From a virus, in the IMG/VR virus record IMGVR_UViG_3300027659_000276, positions 1 to 20,309 of that record: a DNA stretch of 20,309 nucleotides. One strand, 5' to 3'. Both the position numbers and the translations under genes were made by a program. The stretch's first letter is position 1; the number at the start of each line of letters is the position of its first letter. The notes under the pieces are model-generated. The model worked only from the letters and a program-made list of their open reading frames with translations, was not told the origin of the DNA and did not search any database. This document shows positions 18,915 through 20,309 of the stretch, piece by piece.

Positions 18915-19643
18915 CTATTCTGGTATAAATGTTGATGACTTTCTCCATGCAAAATTTCCCTTAAATCTATTTTTATTAAAATTATTATTTTCTATAAACG
19001 CTTCTTTTGACATAGACAACGAACCGTCTTTAGAAAGTCTGTAATTTACTGTTGCTTCACCAGTACAACCACACTTTGCTTTTGACTGTAATAAACCTTT
19101 TAAAAAATTTCTATCTGAACATATAGGATAATACCATTTATAACTTGTTTGTCTAGCTAAATTTGTTTTTACAACATAACAAGAGTTATCTACTAGGTAT
19201 TGTTTTGCTGTATTTGGAAAATAGCCTAAACTTTCACAATCATCATCGCATATGTATTCACCATCATTATTAACAATACGTCTTAATGAGTATGCCCAAT
19301 CCAAATTATTTTCTTCTATAAATCCAACAGTTTTTTGTATATGATTTTTTTCGTAGAAATTATCATCATCTAAATAACATATAATATCTTCAGAAACTAC
19401 AAACGGAGCTAAAGCATATACAGGAGCCATTCCATATCCATCATTACCATTATTATTTGGAAGATATATTGGCACAACATTATTATATTGATTTAAAATT
19501 ACTTTAGATTTTTTTTCAAATTCTTTTCCATGAATAAAAACATAATGAATTGCTTTTCTTGTTTGGCTTTGAACACTTTTAATTGTATCGTGTAATGTTT
19601 CTCTTCCTATTGTTGAGGTAATAACTGCAATACTATTAGTCAT
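18915..19643 (-). CDS. GT2-like glycosyltransferase
   Basis: A 242-residue protein. GGAG lies 6 bases before the ATG. The N-terminus SIAVITSTIGRETLHDTIKS and VQSQTRKAIHYVFIHG form the nucleotide-binding half of a GT-A fold, and YLDDDNFYEKNHIQ carries the DxD-type metal site (LDDDN, 91-95). The C-terminal half has GEYICDDDCESLGYF, YYPICSDRNFLKGLLQ and NYRLSKDGSLS. It differs clearly from the downstream transferase, so the two are not a recent duplicate. Seven bases separate its TAG from the next start. Sugar and acceptor are unknown; surface-sugar or virion modification is a reasonable guess. Confidence 0.75.
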   Translation of the reverse strand: MTNSIAVITSTIGRETLHDTIKSVQSQTRKAIHYVFIHGKEFEKKSKVILNQYNNVVPIYLPNNNGNDGYGMAPVYALAPFVVSEDIICYLDDDNFYEKNHIQKTVGFIEENNLDWAYSLRRIVNNDGEYICDDDCESLGYFPNTAKQYLVDNSCYVVKTNLARQTSYKWYYPICSDRNFLKGLLQSKAKCGCTGEATVNYRLSKDGSLSMSKEAFIENNNFNKNRFKGNFAWRKSSTFIPE

Positions 19644-19672
19644 AATTTACTCCATGTAATTTATGTATAATT

Positions 19673-19903
19673 TTACAGTCCATTGTTTGCTTCAATTAAT
19701 TTTTTGCTATCATATTTTTTAACGTTAGTTATTTTAATAATATTCTTTGTATCTGGAATAAGTGGCGTAATAGTTACATTATGAAGTTTCAATTTAAGGT
19801 CTTTTAGCCACGATAGTTCTGTAGGCTCAGACGACATAAGACCAGACCATACAAGTTTCCCTGTGCTGTCAAACTCTTCTACAAGCCATGCTATAGGTTT
19901 CAT
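19673..19903 (-). CDS. Small phage protein, unknown
   Basis: A 76-residue protein overlapping the hydrolase stop by one base (TAATG, start 19903). The N-terminus MKPIAWLVEEFDSTGKLVWS resembles a class of short phage proteins beginning M(S/K)KPIAW, with a later TITPLIPD. The C-terminus is Lys/Asn-rich (NIIKITNVKKYDSKKLIE). No membrane segment or motif is seen. It shares the minus-strand operon with the hydrolase and glycosyltransferases, and its job there is unknown. Confidence 0.55.
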   Translation of the reverse strand: MKPIAWLVEEFDSTGKLVWSGLMSSEPTELSWLKDLKLKLHNVTITPLIPDTKNIIKITNVKKYDSKKLIEANNGL

Positions 19904-20292
19904 TAATAAAATACCATCTTTCCTATGTGGACTACTTTCTTTTTATTCCAAATAAATCTCATATCTATACTATCATCATGAAAATATAAACTATTTGCAA
20001 CGGGATTAGAATACTTCTTAAAAACCAATGTGTCAAGTACAAGTAGCTGAGTTTTTAAAAACATTTTTTTGTTAGGCTTAACTTGTTTGCCATTTAACAT
20101 GTTCGTTACCCCTATAAACTGCCCACGAGCATACACAACTTCGCAAGCGTCTTTGCCAAACCGTTTAGACCTAACTCTATTAGCAATGACATGAATGACC
20201 CCTAGCTTCTCCTCTAATGACTGCGTATTGACCTCTGTATAGACTGCTGTAGCTATGCAATGAACGTCATGCTCTGTAAGGTGCATATCCAT
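19903..20292 (-). CDS. SleB-type cell-wall hydrolase (Hydrolase_2)
   Basis: A 129-residue protein. It has the order of the SleB/CwlJ catalytic domain: ATAVYTEVNTQSLEEKLGVI with candidate catalytic E20, HVIANRVRSKRFGKD, EVVYARGQFIGV, VANSLYFHDDS and a closing HIGKMVFY. The family cleaves the glycan backbone of peptidoglycan. In phages it can serve as an endolysin or a virion-associated enzyme. There is no signal peptide, and the protein is just the minimal domain. No ribosome site is visible before ATG 20292 or the ATG at 20286, and the frame stays open to the window edge, so the true start may lie outside. It is the first visible gene of the minus-strand operon. Confidence 0.7.
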   Translation of the reverse strand: MDMHLTEHDVHCIATAVYTEVNTQSLEEKLGVIHVIANRVRSKRFGKDACEVVYARGQFIGVTNMLNGKQVKPNKKMFLKTQLLVLDTLVFKKYSNPVANSLYFHDDSIDMRFIWNKKKVVHIGKMVFY

Positions 20293-20309
20293 TATGGTTT
20301 GTAAATATT

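Noticed and set aside
1-20309. CRISPR array, insertion sequence or integrase
   Set aside because: No regularly spaced non-coding repeats, no transposase or recombinase motifs and no terminal inverted repeats were noticed. Almost all bases are coding.

Overview
The window is one stretch of an AT-rich (by eye roughly 35 % GC) tailed-phage genome. Genes are packed head to tail with TAATG and ATGA stop/start overlaps and AAGGA-type ribosome binding sites. It looks like a short-tailed (podovirus-like) phage of a Gram-negative aquatic bacterium. The reasons are a head-tail adaptor of the SU10/P22 neck type, a large protein that reads like a P22 gp10 / nozzle-type tail protein, a run of Gly/Ala-rich and helical proteins where ejection (internal virion) proteins sit, and tail-fibre modules familiar from marine and freshwater phage sequences. 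The host and exact phage group are inference. Terminase, portal, capsid and most replication genes are not in the window.

Layout on the plus strand: bases 1-213 hold the 3' end of a small gene, followed by the adaptor (213-827). Bases 837-6854 hold ten short, low-complexity, Thr/Ser/Gly-rich genes that look like separate tail-fibre or appendage pieces, two of them (89 and 115 aa) small non-repetitive proteins interleaved with the fibres. Bases 6854-8689 encode the nozzle/gp10-like protein, which carries two inserted domains, followed by a small structural candidate and a GNAT-fold-like protein. Bases 9412-14619 encode four probable virion or ejection proteins. Bases 14659-16579 form a lysis region: an XhlA-like small holin candidate, a membrane-anchored periplasmic protein, a SprT-like zinc peptidase, a three-TM GTA-type holin, a 52-aa membrane miniprotein, a DUF5675 protein and a possible 35-aa membrane miniprotein. 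Then come a DnaQ/RNase H-fold exonuclease with a zinc ribbon and a 55-aa acidic protein.

Layout on the minus strand: transcription converges at about 17,502-17,566. Reading leftward from the right edge are a SleB-type cell-wall hydrolase, a 76-aa protein, two consecutive GT-A glycosyltransferases, a 79-aa protein, a 34-aa membrane miniprotein and a DUF3310 protein. The short gaps and overlaps suggest one operon whose promoter lies beyond the window.

The plus strand appears to be the late module (neck, fibres, tail, ejection, lysis). The minus strand appears to be an accessory/host-interaction operon that carries its own muralytic enzyme. The points most worth a second look are the fragmented fibre array, the two inserted modules in the nozzle-like protein, the duplicated lysis functions on opposite strands, and three membrane miniprotein genes found by reading the gaps.
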